Below are positions 36,038 through 44,570 of a DNA stretch of 64,000 nucleotides, one piece after another. Numbering within the stretch: position 1 is the stretch's first letter; each line of letters begins with the position of its first letter. The notes below the pieces were generated by a model that saw only the letters and a program-made list of their open reading frames with translations, was not told the DNA's origin and searched no databases. Position numbers and translations under genes: made by a program. Location: NCBI GenBank assembly GCA_029580855.1, contig JAKPQH010000082.1, positions 1 to 64,000 on the forward strand. Reading direction: 5' to 3'. The DNA is from a bacterium. Its GTDB lineage: Bacteria; Methylomirabilota; Methylomirabilia; Methylomirabilales; 2-02-FULL-66-22.

Positions 36038-38698
36038 ATGCCGCGCCCCAGGAAGCCGTGGACGTGCCTGTTCTACCTCTGCGGCGACAACTATCTCGCC
36101 CAAGACGTGGAGGACGATTTTCGCGAGATCTGCGCCACCGGGGGCTCACCGACCCTGCACGTGGCCGTACAGATCGACCGGCCGACCGGCGCCTCCCGTT
36201 ACGCCCTCCCCGAGGGCCGGCGGCGCCGGCCCCCCGAACCCGTCGCCACGCTGGGCAACGTCAACACCGGCGACCCCGCCGCCGCCATCGATTTTCTCGC
36301 CTGGGGGATGCGCGAGTTTCCCTCCGCCCGACTGGCGGTCATCCTCTCCGGCCCCGGTGCGGCCGCCATCCCCGCGAAAGACGCGCAGACGGGTGGTGTG
36401 CGGGACCAGCTGTTCACGCTGTTTCCCGACGAGACATCCAAGGACGCCCTGAACGCGGCGGAGCTTCGCCATCTCTTCCAGGAATCCCTCAGGCGTGCGC
36501 GGCGCAGGCGTGTGGATGTCGTGGGCCTCGACTCGTGCTCCCACGCCTTCCTGGAGGTCGCGTACCAGCTCGAGGACCTGGCGACCCTCCTCGTTGCGCC
36601 GCAGACCTTCCTTCCCGGGCCGGGATGGCCGTACGAGCGGCTCCTCGCCGCGTGGCGCCGCCGCCGTCCCGCGGACCCCGAGAGTCTGGCGCGGCTGCTG
36701 GTGTCCGAGACGATCGGCGCGTACCGAAAGCGGACCGACCCGCCGCAGATCGCCCTGTCGGCCATCGACCTTCGCGCCCTGGATCGCGTCGCCCGCGCCC
36801 TCGACACGTTGACGCTGGCACTGATGCAGTGTTTGGGCGACAAGACGGTCCTGGCGGCGCTCAAGGATACGCGGCGCCGCGCGCAGGGGATCGAGCGGCC
36901 CGAGAACCTCGACCTCGGAGAGCTCCTCCGACTCGCCGAGGCGATGCTCCGGCGTCGGACAACCCGGGCATCCGACGCGTTCGGGGAGAAGGCGCGGGCC
37001 GGAGCGCTGGTCGACCTCGTCGCGCGGACGCGGGCCGTGATCCGGGGGGAGGCGGGCGGCCCCCCGCTGGTCCTGGCGAGCGAATCGCTCGCCAGGCAGC
37101 CGCTGCACGGCGTCTCGATCCACTTCGCCGCGACGCTGGAAGGATCGAGCTACCTCGACCTGCGGTTCGCGCGCAAGGTCCACTGGGCCGCCCTGCTCGG
37201 CGGCATGAACCTCATCGAGGAGCACCCCCGCGCGCTGTGGCGGCTCGTGAGCGCCCTCCTGGCGGACGCCGGAGGCGACACCCGTCAGGAGCTGATCGAT
37301 CGGATGCTGGGGCCGGCGTCGGTCATGGAGAGCCTCAAGACGCAGTTCCGCGCCCTGGAGTCCCCGCCCTGCCTGACGCTCGCCCTGGAGCGGCGTGACG
37401 ACCCCGCGGCGACCCAGGCCGCGCCGCCCTCCGCGCGCGTGGAGGCGCAACGGCTGTACCGCCTGCGGCTGGAAGGCCCCGACGCGGGCGCCACCATCGC
37501 CGAGAGCACCGCCCGCGTGAACCAGCGGACGTTCGACACCGTGCTCTCCCGCCTGGAGCGCGTCCTGAACGATCCCAGCGCCGACGCCGAGGCGCTGCCC
37601 GCGATCGTCTCGCTCGGACGGACGCTATGGGAGGATCTCCTCGGCCGCCTGGGGGCACGGCTGCGCGCCGCGGCCGCCCCGCTGCCCGCGGACGGGGTCG
37701 GGGAATCGGACCGTGCCGCCCCGCACCTGCGCCTCCAGATCGCTGCGGAGCTGATGCGCCACCCGTGGGAACTCCTGCACGACGGAGAGGCGCTCCTGGG
37801 GCTGCGCTACGCCCTGGGGCGCCAGGTCTTCACGGATCTCCCGACGCTGCGGCAGGCGCGGCGGCGGGCGGCGGGATCCCTCCGCGTCCTCGTCATCGGC
37901 GATCCGGTCTTCGCGCCGGCGTTCCTGGAGGATCTGCGGCGCCGGCGCCGGCCGGTCCCGCCCCAGCTCCCCGAAGCCCGGCAGGAGGCCCACCGGGTCG
38001 CGCGGGAGTTCGAGCGGCTGCGGGACGAGCTGGCCGGGCTCCCGCCCCTGCACTTGGAGAGCGTGGTGGGGGACACGCTGGGCGTGACCGAGATGCGCGA
38101 GCGGCTCCGGGACGGTTACCACATCATCCATTTCTCCGGCCACGGTGTCTTCCGCCGGGGCGACCCGGAGACGAGCGCGTGGCTCCTCTCCGACGGCGAG
38201 TTGTGGGCGCGGGAGATTCGGAATACGTTGGCGGGATTGGAAGAGCCGCCCTGGCTCGTTTTTGCCAATGCGTGCGAGGCCGGGATGGATGCCGGGGCGC
38301 CGGCCGGCCGCTACCAGGGGGACGTCTTCGGCCTGGCCACCGCCTGCATCAACCAGGGCGTGGCCGCCTACGTGGCGCCGCTCTGGCCCGTGCCGGACGT
38401 CCTGGCCGCCGAGCTGGCCGCCAACTTCTACCGAGAGCTGCTCTTGAACCGCGCCAGCGTCGGCGAGGCGCTGCGGCGGGCGAAGGTCCGCGCCCACACG
38501 GGCACCGGCGCCGGTGCGGGCGCCCGCCACCTGGCCTGGGCCGGCTTCGTCCTCTACGGGGATCCGACGCAACTCCTGCTGCGGAGCCTCTGGTCCGGCT
38601 CCGCACCGCCCCTCGCGAAGAACAAGCCCGCGGCCGCCGGGTGCTTCAGCGCGGATTCGCCAGCGACCCGGATCCGGCGGCCGACCCCGGGGAGGTGA
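36038..38698 (+). CDS. Clostripain-like (C11) domain fused to a CHAT protease domain
   Basis: This 886-residue protein has a clostripain-like (peptidase C11) N-terminal region (about 10-330): WTCLFYLCGDNYLA and VVGLDSCSHAFLEVAYQLEDL with Cys about 165. The expected catalytic His-Gly segment reads VILSGPGAA, so the protease dyad appears incomplete. The middle (about 330-600) shows no clear domain. The C-terminal CHAT caspase-like domain (about 613-875) has an intact dyad: His in IIHFSGHGVF (about 698) and Cys in FANACEAGM (about 743). ATG at 36038 has GGAGG seven bases upstream. With the metacaspase gene 108 bases upstream it forms a caspase-fold pair. Confidence 0.87.
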   Translation: MPRPRKPWTCLFYLCGDNYLAQDVEDDFREICATGGSPTLHVAVQIDRPTGASRYALPEGRRRRPPEPVATLGNVNTGDPAAAIDFLAWGMREFPSARLAVILSGPGAAAIPAKDAQTGGVRDQLFTLFPDETSKDALNAAELRHLFQESLRRARRRRVDVVGLDSCSHAFLEVAYQLEDLATLLVAPQTFLPGPGWPYERLLAAWRRRRPADPESLARLLVSETIGAYRKRTDPPQIALSAIDLRALDRVARALDTLTLALMQCLGDKTVLAALKDTRRRAQGIERPENLDLGELLRLAEAMLRRRTTRASDAFGEKARAGALVDLVARTRAVIRGEAGGPPLVLASESLARQPLHGVSIHFAATLEGSSYLDLRFARKVHWAALLGGMNLIEEHPRALWRLVSALLADAGGDTRQELIDRMLGPASVMESLKTQFRALESPPCLTLALERRDDPAATQAAPPSARVEAQRLYRLRLEGPDAGATIAESTARVNQRTFDTVLSRLERVLNDPSADAEALPAIVSLGRTLWEDLLGRLGARLRAAAAPLPADGVGESDRAAPHLRLQIAAELMRHPWELLHDGEALLGLRYALGRQVFTDLPTLRQARRRAAGSLRVLVIGDPVFAPAFLEDLRRRRRPVPPQLPEARQEAHRVAREFERLRDELAGLPPLHLESVVGDTLGVTEMRERLRDGYHIIHFSGHGVFRRGDPETSAWLLSDGELWAREIRNTLAGLEEPPWLVFANACEAGMDAGAPAGRYQGDVFGLATACINQGVAAYVAPLWPVPDVLAAELAANFYRELLLNRASVGEALRRAKVRAHTGTGAGAGARHLAWAGFVLYGDPTQLLLRSLWSGSAPPLAKNKPAAAGCFSADSPATRIRRPTPGR

Positions 38699-38822
38699 CG
38701 GACGGCGCGCGCAACTGCCCCTTGACTCCGCGCGTGTCGATGATAGGCTCTTGCCGCTGGATCGCGGGCGGCGCGGCGGAGCATCGGTGCGCGGACCGCG
38801 CGTGACAGCCCAGGAGGAGGCC

Positions 38823-39788
38823 ATGGACATCCAGGAGATCGCGCTGACGCGGTTGAAGCCGAAGGCGTTCATCCGGGAGCAGGTGGAGAGCATCCGCAGG
38901 ACGGTGGGAGACGGCACCGCGGTGGTGGCCCTCTCGGGCGGGGTTGACTCGGCGGCGGTCACGATGCTGGGTCATCTGGCGCTCGGCCCGCGCCTCACGA
39001 CCTACTTCGTCGAGAACGGCATCATGCGGGCCGGCGAGCCCCGGGCCATCGTCTCCCTGTTCAAGCGGCTCGGTGTGCGGGTCGAGCTCGTGGACGCCAA
39101 GGCGCAGTTCTTTGACGCCCTGGCGGGGCTCACCGATCCGGAGCAAAAGCGCGAGGCCGTCACGCAGACGTTTTACAAGACCGTCTTCGGCCCCCTTGTC
39201 CGCGAGAGCGGCGCCCGATTCCTCCTCCAGGGGACGAACTACACCGACGTGGAGGAGACGGTGGCGGGGATCAAGCGGCAGCACAACGTCCTGACGCAGC
39301 TCGGCATCGACACCGAGAAGGTCTACGGGTATCAGGTGCTGGAGCCGGTGATCCAACTCCGGAAGACCGGCGTCCGCGTGGTGGCCAGGGCCCTCGGCCT
39401 GCCCAGGAGCATCTATGCCCGGCCCCCCTTCCCCGGTCCCGCGCTCGCCACCCGCATCATCGGCGAGGTCACGCCCGAGCGCGTCGAGATCGTCCGGGCC
39501 GCCACCAAGATCGTGGAGTCCGTTCTCTCCAAGACCCGCGCCTTCCAGTACCTCGCCATCCTCCACGGGGACCGGGTCACCGGCATCCGAAAGGGCAAGC
39601 GGGAATTTGGCTACCAGGTCGAGGTCCGCTGCTGGGACTCCACCGACGCCGTCACCGGCCGCCCCACCCGGCTGGCCTGGTCGACGCTGGAGACGCTGGC
39701 CCGGCGCATCACGACCGGCGTGCCCGGTGTCGTCTCCGTCACGTACAACATCGCGCGGAAGCCCCCCTCCACCATCGAGGCGGTGTAA
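38823..39788 (+). CDS. GuaA-like PP-loop ATPase (stand-alone GMP synthase ATP-PPase domain paralogue, 'ExsB family')
   Basis: A 321-residue protein with the PP-loop SGGVDSA near residue 39 and the GMP-synthase dimerisation domain signature RPPFPGPALATRIIGEVTPE. It lacks a glutamine amidotransferase domain. It departs from true GuaA at typically fixed places: FVENG where GuaA has VDNG, and the C-terminus KPPSTIEAV instead of KPPATIEWE. It is therefore either a split GMP synthetase subunit or a paralogue adenylating another substrate. ATG follows CAGGAGGAGGCC. It is 124 bases downstream of the CHAT gene. Confidence 0.83.
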   Translation: MDIQEIALTRLKPKAFIREQVESIRRTVGDGTAVVALSGGVDSAAVTMLGHLALGPRLTTYFVENGIMRAGEPRAIVSLFKRLGVRVELVDAKAQFFDALAGLTDPEQKREAVTQTFYKTVFGPLVRESGARFLLQGTNYTDVEETVAGIKRQHNVLTQLGIDTEKVYGYQVLEPVIQLRKTGVRVVARALGLPRSIYARPPFPGPALATRIIGEVTPERVEIVRAATKIVESVLSKTRAFQYLAILHGDRVTGIRKGKREFGYQVEVRCWDSTDAVTGRPTRLAWSTLETLARRITTGVPGVVSVTYNIARKPPSTIEAV

Positions 39789-40175
39789 GCAGAGTGCCGA
39801 ATCGCGGCCCGGCTCCGCAGCGGACTGTGCGCGCACGAAAGAAGGAGGGGATGTCAAGCCGCCCGGGCGCACGCCGGGCGTGGTCGCCTTCCGCCGTGGC
39901 GTGTGGGGCTTGGGGGCGCCACAGTCGCACCAAGTCGGGGGTGTGCGTTTGGTCTTCCCCCGCCCGCCTCAAACGGCGGTGCGGACCTCGAGGACGCAGA
40001 ACGGCACGCGGGGCACCGTGGTACGGCGGCTAGCCCGGGTTGCCGTGAGGGAGACGAGTCCGTACCGTGCCAGCGCCTGGACATCGGCGTGGTCGTTCTT
40101 GAAGTCCCGGCCGACGAGCTGCACGAGCTGGGAGACGGAGGCGGGACGAGGCGTCAGCGAGACCAAACCGCCACG
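39789..40175. other. Gap between the PP-loop gene and lon, holding a regulator remnant
   Basis: The plus-strand PP-loop gene and minus-strand lon converge here. Bases 39969-40166 keep a recognisable piece of a winged-helix regulator (annotated separately). Bases 39789-39968 have no gene I can support. Confidence 0.4.
39969..40166 (-). pseudogene. Remnant of an HVO_A0114-type winged-helix regulator
   Basis: The 65-codon stretch contains SVSQLVQLVGRDFKNDHADV followed by QALARYGLVSL and a VPRVPF-like end. This is the recognition-helix and wing part of small HVO_A0114/MarR-like regulators, in which GRDxKNVxxDV is a hallmark. The full family length is about 110-130 residues; here the N-terminus is missing, because the lon stop codon lies in the same frame only ten bases upstream. 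It is probably a decayed gene fragment. An alternative is a short active wHTH protein started from TTG. Confidence 0.5.
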
Positions 40176-42656
40176 TCACTCCGGTTGCAGATGCTCGCGG
40201 CGGCCAGCGCCTCTCTCGGGCGGGACGAGGGCCAGCCTCAGGACCTCCTCGGCGGTGTCCACGAAGTGCAACTCCATCGCTTTCCGCGCCTCGGGCGGCA
40301 CCTCCTCGGCCTCGCGCTCGTTACGGCGCGGCAGGATGACGTGGCGGATCCCGATGCGGTGGGCCGCCAGGACCTTCTCCTTGATGCCGCCCACCGGTAG
40401 GACCTTGCCTCGGAGGGTGATCTCGCCGGTCATGGCCAGGTCGCCGCAGACCGGCCGCCCGGACGCCAGCGAGGCCAGGGCCGTCAGCATCGTGACCCCG
40501 GCCGACGGTCCATCCTTCGGGATGGCGCCGGCCGGCACGTGCACGTGGATGCGCTTGCCCTCGAAAACCGCGGGGTCGATCCCGAGCGGCGCGGCGTTCG
40601 AGCGGAGGTAGGACGCTGCGGCCTGGGCGCTCTCCCGCATCACGTCGCCCAGCATCCCGGTGAGAACCAGGCCCTCATCCTTCGCCGGCATCATGGTGGC
40701 CTCGACGAAGAGCACGTCCCCGCCGACCGGGGTCCAGGCCAGACCGGTCGCCACCCCCGGCCGCGTGGTCCGCTCCGCCACCTCGTCGAAAAACCGCGGC
40801 CGACCCAGGTATTCCGGGACGGCCTCGGGCGTCACCTGCACCGGCTCCGTCTTCCCCTCGGCGATCCTCCGCGCCGCCTTTCGCGCGACCGTCGCGATCT
40901 CCCGGTCCAGGTTGCGGACGCCGGCCTCGCGGGTGTACTCGCGCGCAATGCGGCGGATGGCCTCCGGCTCGATGGTCAGCTCCCCGCCGGCCAGGCCGTG
41001 GGCGGCCACCTGTTTCGGCACCAGGTACCGCTCGGCGATGCGGACCTTCTCGTCGTCCGTGTACCCGGAGAGCTGCAGGATCTCCATCCGATCGCGGAGC
41101 GGCGCCGGGATGGTGTCCAGGGTATTCGCCGTGGCGATGAAGAGCACCTGCGAGAGGTCGAAGGCCACGCCCAGGTAGTTGTCCACGAAGGTGTGGTTCT
41201 GCGCCGGGTCCAGTACCTCGAGAAGCGCCGAGGACGGATCGCCTCGCCAGTCGGCCCCCACCTTGTCGATCTCATCCAGCATGAACACGGGATCGCGGTT
41301 CTCCACGCGGCGGAGCGCCTGGATGATCCGCCCCGGCAGCGCGCCGATGTAGGTGCGCCGGTGACCCCGGATCTCCGCCTCGTCCCGCACGCCCCCCAGC
41401 GACATGCGCACGAACTTGCGGTCCATGCCCCGTGCGATGCTCTGCCCCAGGCTGGTCTTTCCCACGCCCGGTGGGCCGACAAAGCACAGAATCGGCTCGT
41501 GCGCCGGGCTGTCGCCGGTCACGAGCGGGGACGCGGCCGGCCTCGCGTCGCCCTCCCCGGTCGGCCGGGGCGCCGGCGCGCGGTCCTGCCGGAGCTTCTT
41601 CACCGCCAGATACTCCAGGATGCGATCCTTCACCTTTTCCAGGTCGTAGTGGTCCTCGTCCAGCACCCGCCGCGCGCGCGCGACATCGATGGCGCCCCCG
41701 CTCGCCCTGTTCCAGGGCAGGTCCGCCATCCATTCGAGATACGTCCGGATGATGCCGTGTTCCGGGGAAGCGGCGGGGACGCTCGTCAGCCGCGTCAGCT
41801 CGCGCTCGGCCTCGCGCCGCGCCTCCTCCGGCAGGTTGGCCGCCTCGATCCGTTTTCGCAGCTCGGCGCTCTCGTCCGCCTCCTCGCCCTCGCCCAGCTC
41901 CTTCTGGATGGAGCGGAGCTGCTCGCGCAGGTAGTACTCGCGCTGGGTCTTGGACAACCGCTCCTGCGTCTCCGTCGTGATCTTCCGGCCCAGCTCGCGG
42001 ACGGCCAGGTCGCGCTGCAAGAGATCCACCAGGCGGCGGAGCTTGGCGTCCACCGGATCGGTCTCCAGGATCTCCTGGCGCACGGCGGGCTCCAGCGGGG
42101 TCACCGCGGCGATGAGATAGGCGACCTGCCGCGAGTCGGTCAGATTCTCGGCGGCCACCGCCACCTCGTCGGGCAGATCCCCCGCCAGCCCGACCACCCG
42201 CTTGAATAGGTCCACGGCGGCACGGCGCAGCGCGTCGGCTTCCGTTCCCTGCACGACCCGATCCGGCGCCGGTGCGACCCTGGCCACCAGGTACGGCTCG
42301 GTCCGGACGTAGTCCACGACGCGGATCCGCTCCAGCCCTTGCACCACGATGCGCAGTGTGCCGTCCGCGGCGCGCGTGAGCTGGTGGATGACCGCGAATG
42401 TCCCCACCGCGTGCAACTCTTTCGGATCGGTCGCGTCGCCCGCGTCGTTCTTCTGGGCGATGAGGGCCACGAAGCGGTTGGCGCGCATCGCGTCGTTCAC
42501 CAGTTTGACCGAGCCGGGTCGACCCACCGCCAGGGGCACGACCGCCAGGGGGAACACCACGGCGCTACGGAGCGGCAGCACCGGCAGCAGGTCGGGGATC
42601 TGCGCGTGGTCGCCGCCGAGCCGATCCTCGGCGGGCTCCCGGGTTTCCTCAGCCAT
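40176..42656 (-). CDS. lon: ATP-dependent Lon protease
   Basis: An 826-residue LonA protease. The N-terminal substrate-binding domain is LPVLPLRSAVVFPLAV..., the AAA+ module has Walker A GPPGVGKTSL, Walker B VFMLDEIDKV and sensor regions, and the C-terminal protease domain holds the catalytic Ser in KDGPSAGVTM and Lys in GGIKEKVLAA. It degrades damaged and regulatory proteins in the cytoplasm. An insert of about 25 residues (PAPRPTGEGDARPAASPLV) precedes the AAA+ Walker A. ATG at 42656 has GGAGGAGG upstream and overlaps the end of the hsp20 gene by eight bases, so the two heat-shock genes are cotranscribed. Confidence 0.96.
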   Translation of the reverse strand: MAEETREPAEDRLGGDHAQIPDLLPVLPLRSAVVFPLAVVPLAVGRPGSVKLVNDAMRANRFVALIAQKNDAGDATDPKELHAVGTFAVIHQLTRAADGTLRIVVQGLERIRVVDYVRTEPYLVARVAPAPDRVVQGTEADALRRAAVDLFKRVVGLAGDLPDEVAVAAENLTDSRQVAYLIAAVTPLEPAVRQEILETDPVDAKLRRLVDLLQRDLAVRELGRKITTETQERLSKTQREYYLREQLRSIQKELGEGEEADESAELRKRIEAANLPEEARREAERELTRLTSVPAASPEHGIIRTYLEWMADLPWNRASGGAIDVARARRVLDEDHYDLEKVKDRILEYLAVKKLRQDRAPAPRPTGEGDARPAASPLVTGDSPAHEPILCFVGPPGVGKTSLGQSIARGMDRKFVRMSLGGVRDEAEIRGHRRTYIGALPGRIIQALRRVENRDPVFMLDEIDKVGADWRGDPSSALLEVLDPAQNHTFVDNYLGVAFDLSQVLFIATANTLDTIPAPLRDRMEILQLSGYTDDEKVRIAERYLVPKQVAAHGLAGGELTIEPEAIRRIAREYTREAGVRNLDREIATVARKAARRIAEGKTEPVQVTPEAVPEYLGRPRFFDEVAERTTRPGVATGLAWTPVGGDVLFVEATMMPAKDEGLVLTGMLGDVMRESAQAAASYLRSNAAPLGIDPAVFEGKRIHVHVPAGAIPKDGPSAGVTMLTALASLASGRPVCGDLAMTGEITLRGKVLPVGGIKEKVLAAHRIGIRHVILPRRNEREAEEVPPEARKAMELHFVDTAEEVLRLALVPPERGAGRREHLQPE

Positions 42657-43065
42657 GGTGTCCTCCTCCGGCCGCCTTGGGTACCCGCACCAAAAGCAAT
42701 CCCCGGTCGTAGCTTGCCTCGACGCGGTCCCCCTCGATCTGGACGGGCAGCGGGACCTCCACCCGAAACGGCCCTTGCCGGATACCCGCGGCGTGGTACA
42801 CGCCGTCGTCGGTCACCGGAAGGCTCCGCGAGCCTTCGATCACCAGCGCATCCTCGAACAGCACGAACTCGAGCCGCTCCACGTCCACCCCGGCCAGCTC
42901 CACGGTCACGGTGAGAGCGGTCGCCGTTTCGTACACATCCATGTCTGGGTGCCAGTGGGGGTGGGACAGCACCACGTCGCCGGCGCGCACCTGGTACGCG
43001 CCGCCACGGGTGATGGGCTGCTTGACGATCATGGTGTAGCGATACCCGATGCGCCGATAACGCAC
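42649..43065 (-). CDS. Hsp20/alpha-crystallin family small heat-shock protein
   Basis: A 138-residue protein with an alpha-crystallin domain (about 35-128): DMDVYETATALTVTVELAGV, then EGSRSLP and VEVPLPVQ, ending DRGLLLVRVPK with the L-V-V-x-type strand. It binds unfolding proteins. The GTG at 43063-43065 follows AAGGAGCAGGGAA and begins RYRRIGYRYT, which fits the family; an internal ATG at 43032 is a weaker choice. It heads the hsp20-lon operon. A 17-base odd palindrome lies 51 bases upstream. Confidence 0.9.
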   Translation of the reverse strand: MRYRRIGYRYTMIVKQPITRGGAYQVRAGDVVLSHPHWHPDMDVYETATALTVTVELAGVDVERLEFVLFEDALVIEGSRSLPVTDDGVYHAAGIRQGPFRVEVPLPVQIEGDRVEASYDRGLLLVRVPKAAGGGHHG

Positions 43066-43372
43066 TTCCCTGCTCCTTCCCCAGTCGGCGTGCCCGCCCC
43101 GGCCCTGATCGAGGCGTCTCCGCCGCGGAGACACGGTGGGCGGCCGGTACGGTTCGGCTATTCTACCATGCCAAAGCGCAGAGCGGACAGCCAGGGTTCG
43201 TGCCCGCCGGTGTCGCGCCGTACGGGCCGAACCCGACCCGTTGTCGCCACGGCCGACCCGCGCCCCATACCGTCCGCAATTTCCCATGGCGCGGTATCCC
43301 CGGCCTTGACACCCGCCGCCGCCTGCGGCATGCTCCCCTCGATGCGACTCTGGTGCGAGGGCCAGGTCCACC
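43066..43372. other. Divergent control region upstream of the hsp20-lon operon
   Basis: 307 bases without a supported gene. The only clear structure is the palindrome at 43116-43132. A CIRCE element (inverted TTAGCACTC) is not present. Heat-shock sigma sites could not be called. Confidence 0.35.
43116..43132. promoter_or_regulatory. Palindrome GTCTCCGC-C-GCGGAGAC upstream of hsp20
   Basis: A perfect 8-bp inverted repeat around one central base, 51 bases upstream of the hsp20 start. It could be a repressor site for the heat-shock operon or a short hairpin in its leader. There is no direct evidence of binding. Confidence 0.3.
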
Positions 43373-43666
43373 GTGGCGACGACGATTCGGCGGATTCGCA
43401 AGATCGAGCGGCACCGGCACGTGGTGGCGCGTATCCCGCTCCGGGCGATCCGGCGGCTCATGAAGGGCCACGGGCGACGCGTAGGGCCGTCGAGACCCAA
43501 CGCGGCGCTGGACTTCGGGCCCGGGCTCGCCCTCGACGGGCTGTTCGCGGACGCGAGCCTCGCTCCCCGGGCCGCCGCCGAGGTGCAGGCGGCCATCCGG
43601 ATCGCGGCGTTCACGCTGCAGATCTATGACACGGCCCGCGCCGCGCGGGAGCTCGGACGGCGCTGA
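43373..43666 (+). CDS. Small basic protein of unknown function
   Basis: A 97-residue frame from GTG 43373. The N-terminal half is basic (TTIRRIRKIERHRHVVARIPLRAIRRLMKGHGRR) and the C-terminal half is Ala-rich and helical. The phrase IPLRAIRRLMK faintly recalls the first helix of archaeal-type histones, but the remainder does not fit well. The ribosome site is weak (GAGGGCCAGG). It precedes the predicted selenoprotein by 90 bases on the same strand. It is a moderate-quality gene call without family assignment. Confidence 0.4.
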   Translation: MATTIRRIRKIERHRHVVARIPLRAIRRLMKGHGRRVGPSRPNAALDFGPGLALDGLFADASLAPRAAAEVQAAIRIAAFTLQIYDTARAARELGRR

Positions 43667-43755
43667 ACCGCAACGGTCGAACGCCACGACGCCACCGGCA
43701 GCCGCCGCGGAGAAGACCGAGGGGCAGACGGGGCGATCCGGAGATCGGGGGAGCG

Positions 43756-44421
43756 ATGGACGATCGAGAAGCGATGAAGGCGAGGGTAAAGGAACTGGCC
43801 GCACGGGTCTGGGATGTCCCCGCCATCGAGGCCCGCTACCGGAGGCTGCTGCAGGACGGTATCGCCCCTCGACGGATCGACCCTGCGGTTATCGCGGCCG
43901 CGAGAGCCGTCATTTTCGACCGGGTCCAGCGCCGGGCGGAGGAGTACGAGTACCTGAGCCACAACTGAGCCAAGGGCGCTGCTCTTCCCGTGATGGAAGA
44001 GTTCGGGCTGGGGTCGATCGAGATGATCAAGGGGCTCTCCCCGTTTCCCGGTTTCGGTGCGACGGGGTCGGTCTGCGGGGCCGTGAGCGGGGCGCTGTTT
44101 GCTCTGGGCCTGTACTTCGGAAGCGACGATCCGACGGATTACGCCGCCACGGGCGCGGCCATGACGGCCGCACGCGCCTTCATCCCGCGCTTCGAGGCGT
44201 TTCTCGGATCGACCCTCTGCCCGCGGATCCAGGAAGACGTCGTCTTCGGCCGCTACATGGACGCACGCGCCGGCAGCGAAAACATGGCCGCCTTTCAGCG
44301 CGAGCTGGGCTACGCCAAGTGCGCGCTGCCGGCGGGTATCGCCGCGCGCCTGGCGACCGAGATCATCATCGAGAGCCTGGAGAACGAGTACTCATCGAAT
44401 AACGCTGTCCCTCGACGGTGA
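43756..44421 (+). CDS. C_GCAxxG_C_C family redox protein, predicted selenoprotein (in-frame TGA at codon 71)
   Basis: Two open frames, 43756-43968 and 43990-44421, are in the same phase and separated only by a TGA at 43966-43968. Read through, they give a 221-residue protein with the four conserved positions of the C_GCAxxG_C_C redox family: residue 71 (TGA, in HN-x-AKGAALP), C107 in VCGAVSG, C155 in TLCPRI and C189 in AKCALP. The TGA falls exactly on the first conserved Cys. A perfect 7-bp hairpin begins 13 bases after the TGA, like bacterial SECIS elements, so selenocysteine insertion is the best reading. ATG at 43756 has GGGGGAG upstream. The family is thought to carry out thiol or selenol redox chemistry; substrates are unknown. 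The alternative is a nonsense-mutated pseudogene. Confidence 0.8.
43966..44001 (+). promoter_or_regulatory. Selenocysteine TGA with SECIS-like hairpin
   Basis: The TGA codon (43966-43968) is followed by CTCTTCC (43982-43988), a six-base loop CGTGAT and GGAAGAG (43995-44001), a perfect 7-bp stem. The loop begins about 20 bases after the TGA, inside the range known for bacterial SECIS elements, and it contains a G as expected for SelB contact. The hairpin is inside the coding sequence, as in bacterial selenoprotein genes. Confidence 0.65.
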
Positions 44422-44570
44422 GATCGGCACCCGACCGGATCCCGAAGGACGAGCCGCGGACCGGGAATCTCCTTGCCGCCGAGACGCCACCCGGGTCCGA
44501 GCGGCGCCGAAACGGAGCCGATGTCGGACCCGAGTCGGCCAATGCTGGGGCCCGACCGCAGCAGCCCGGG

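Noticed and set aside
40539..42209. A 556-codon plus-strand open frame
   Set aside because: It is antisense to lon and encodes no recognisable protein.
43373..43666. Bacterial or archaeal histone
   Set aside because: Only the first few residues (IPLRAIRRLMK) resemble a histone helix; the remainder does not fit the fold pattern.
43756..43968. Stand-alone 70-residue protein ending at the TGA
   Set aside because: The frame continues after the TGA with the conserved family motifs, and a SECIS-like hairpin follows, so readthrough fits better than two separate genes.
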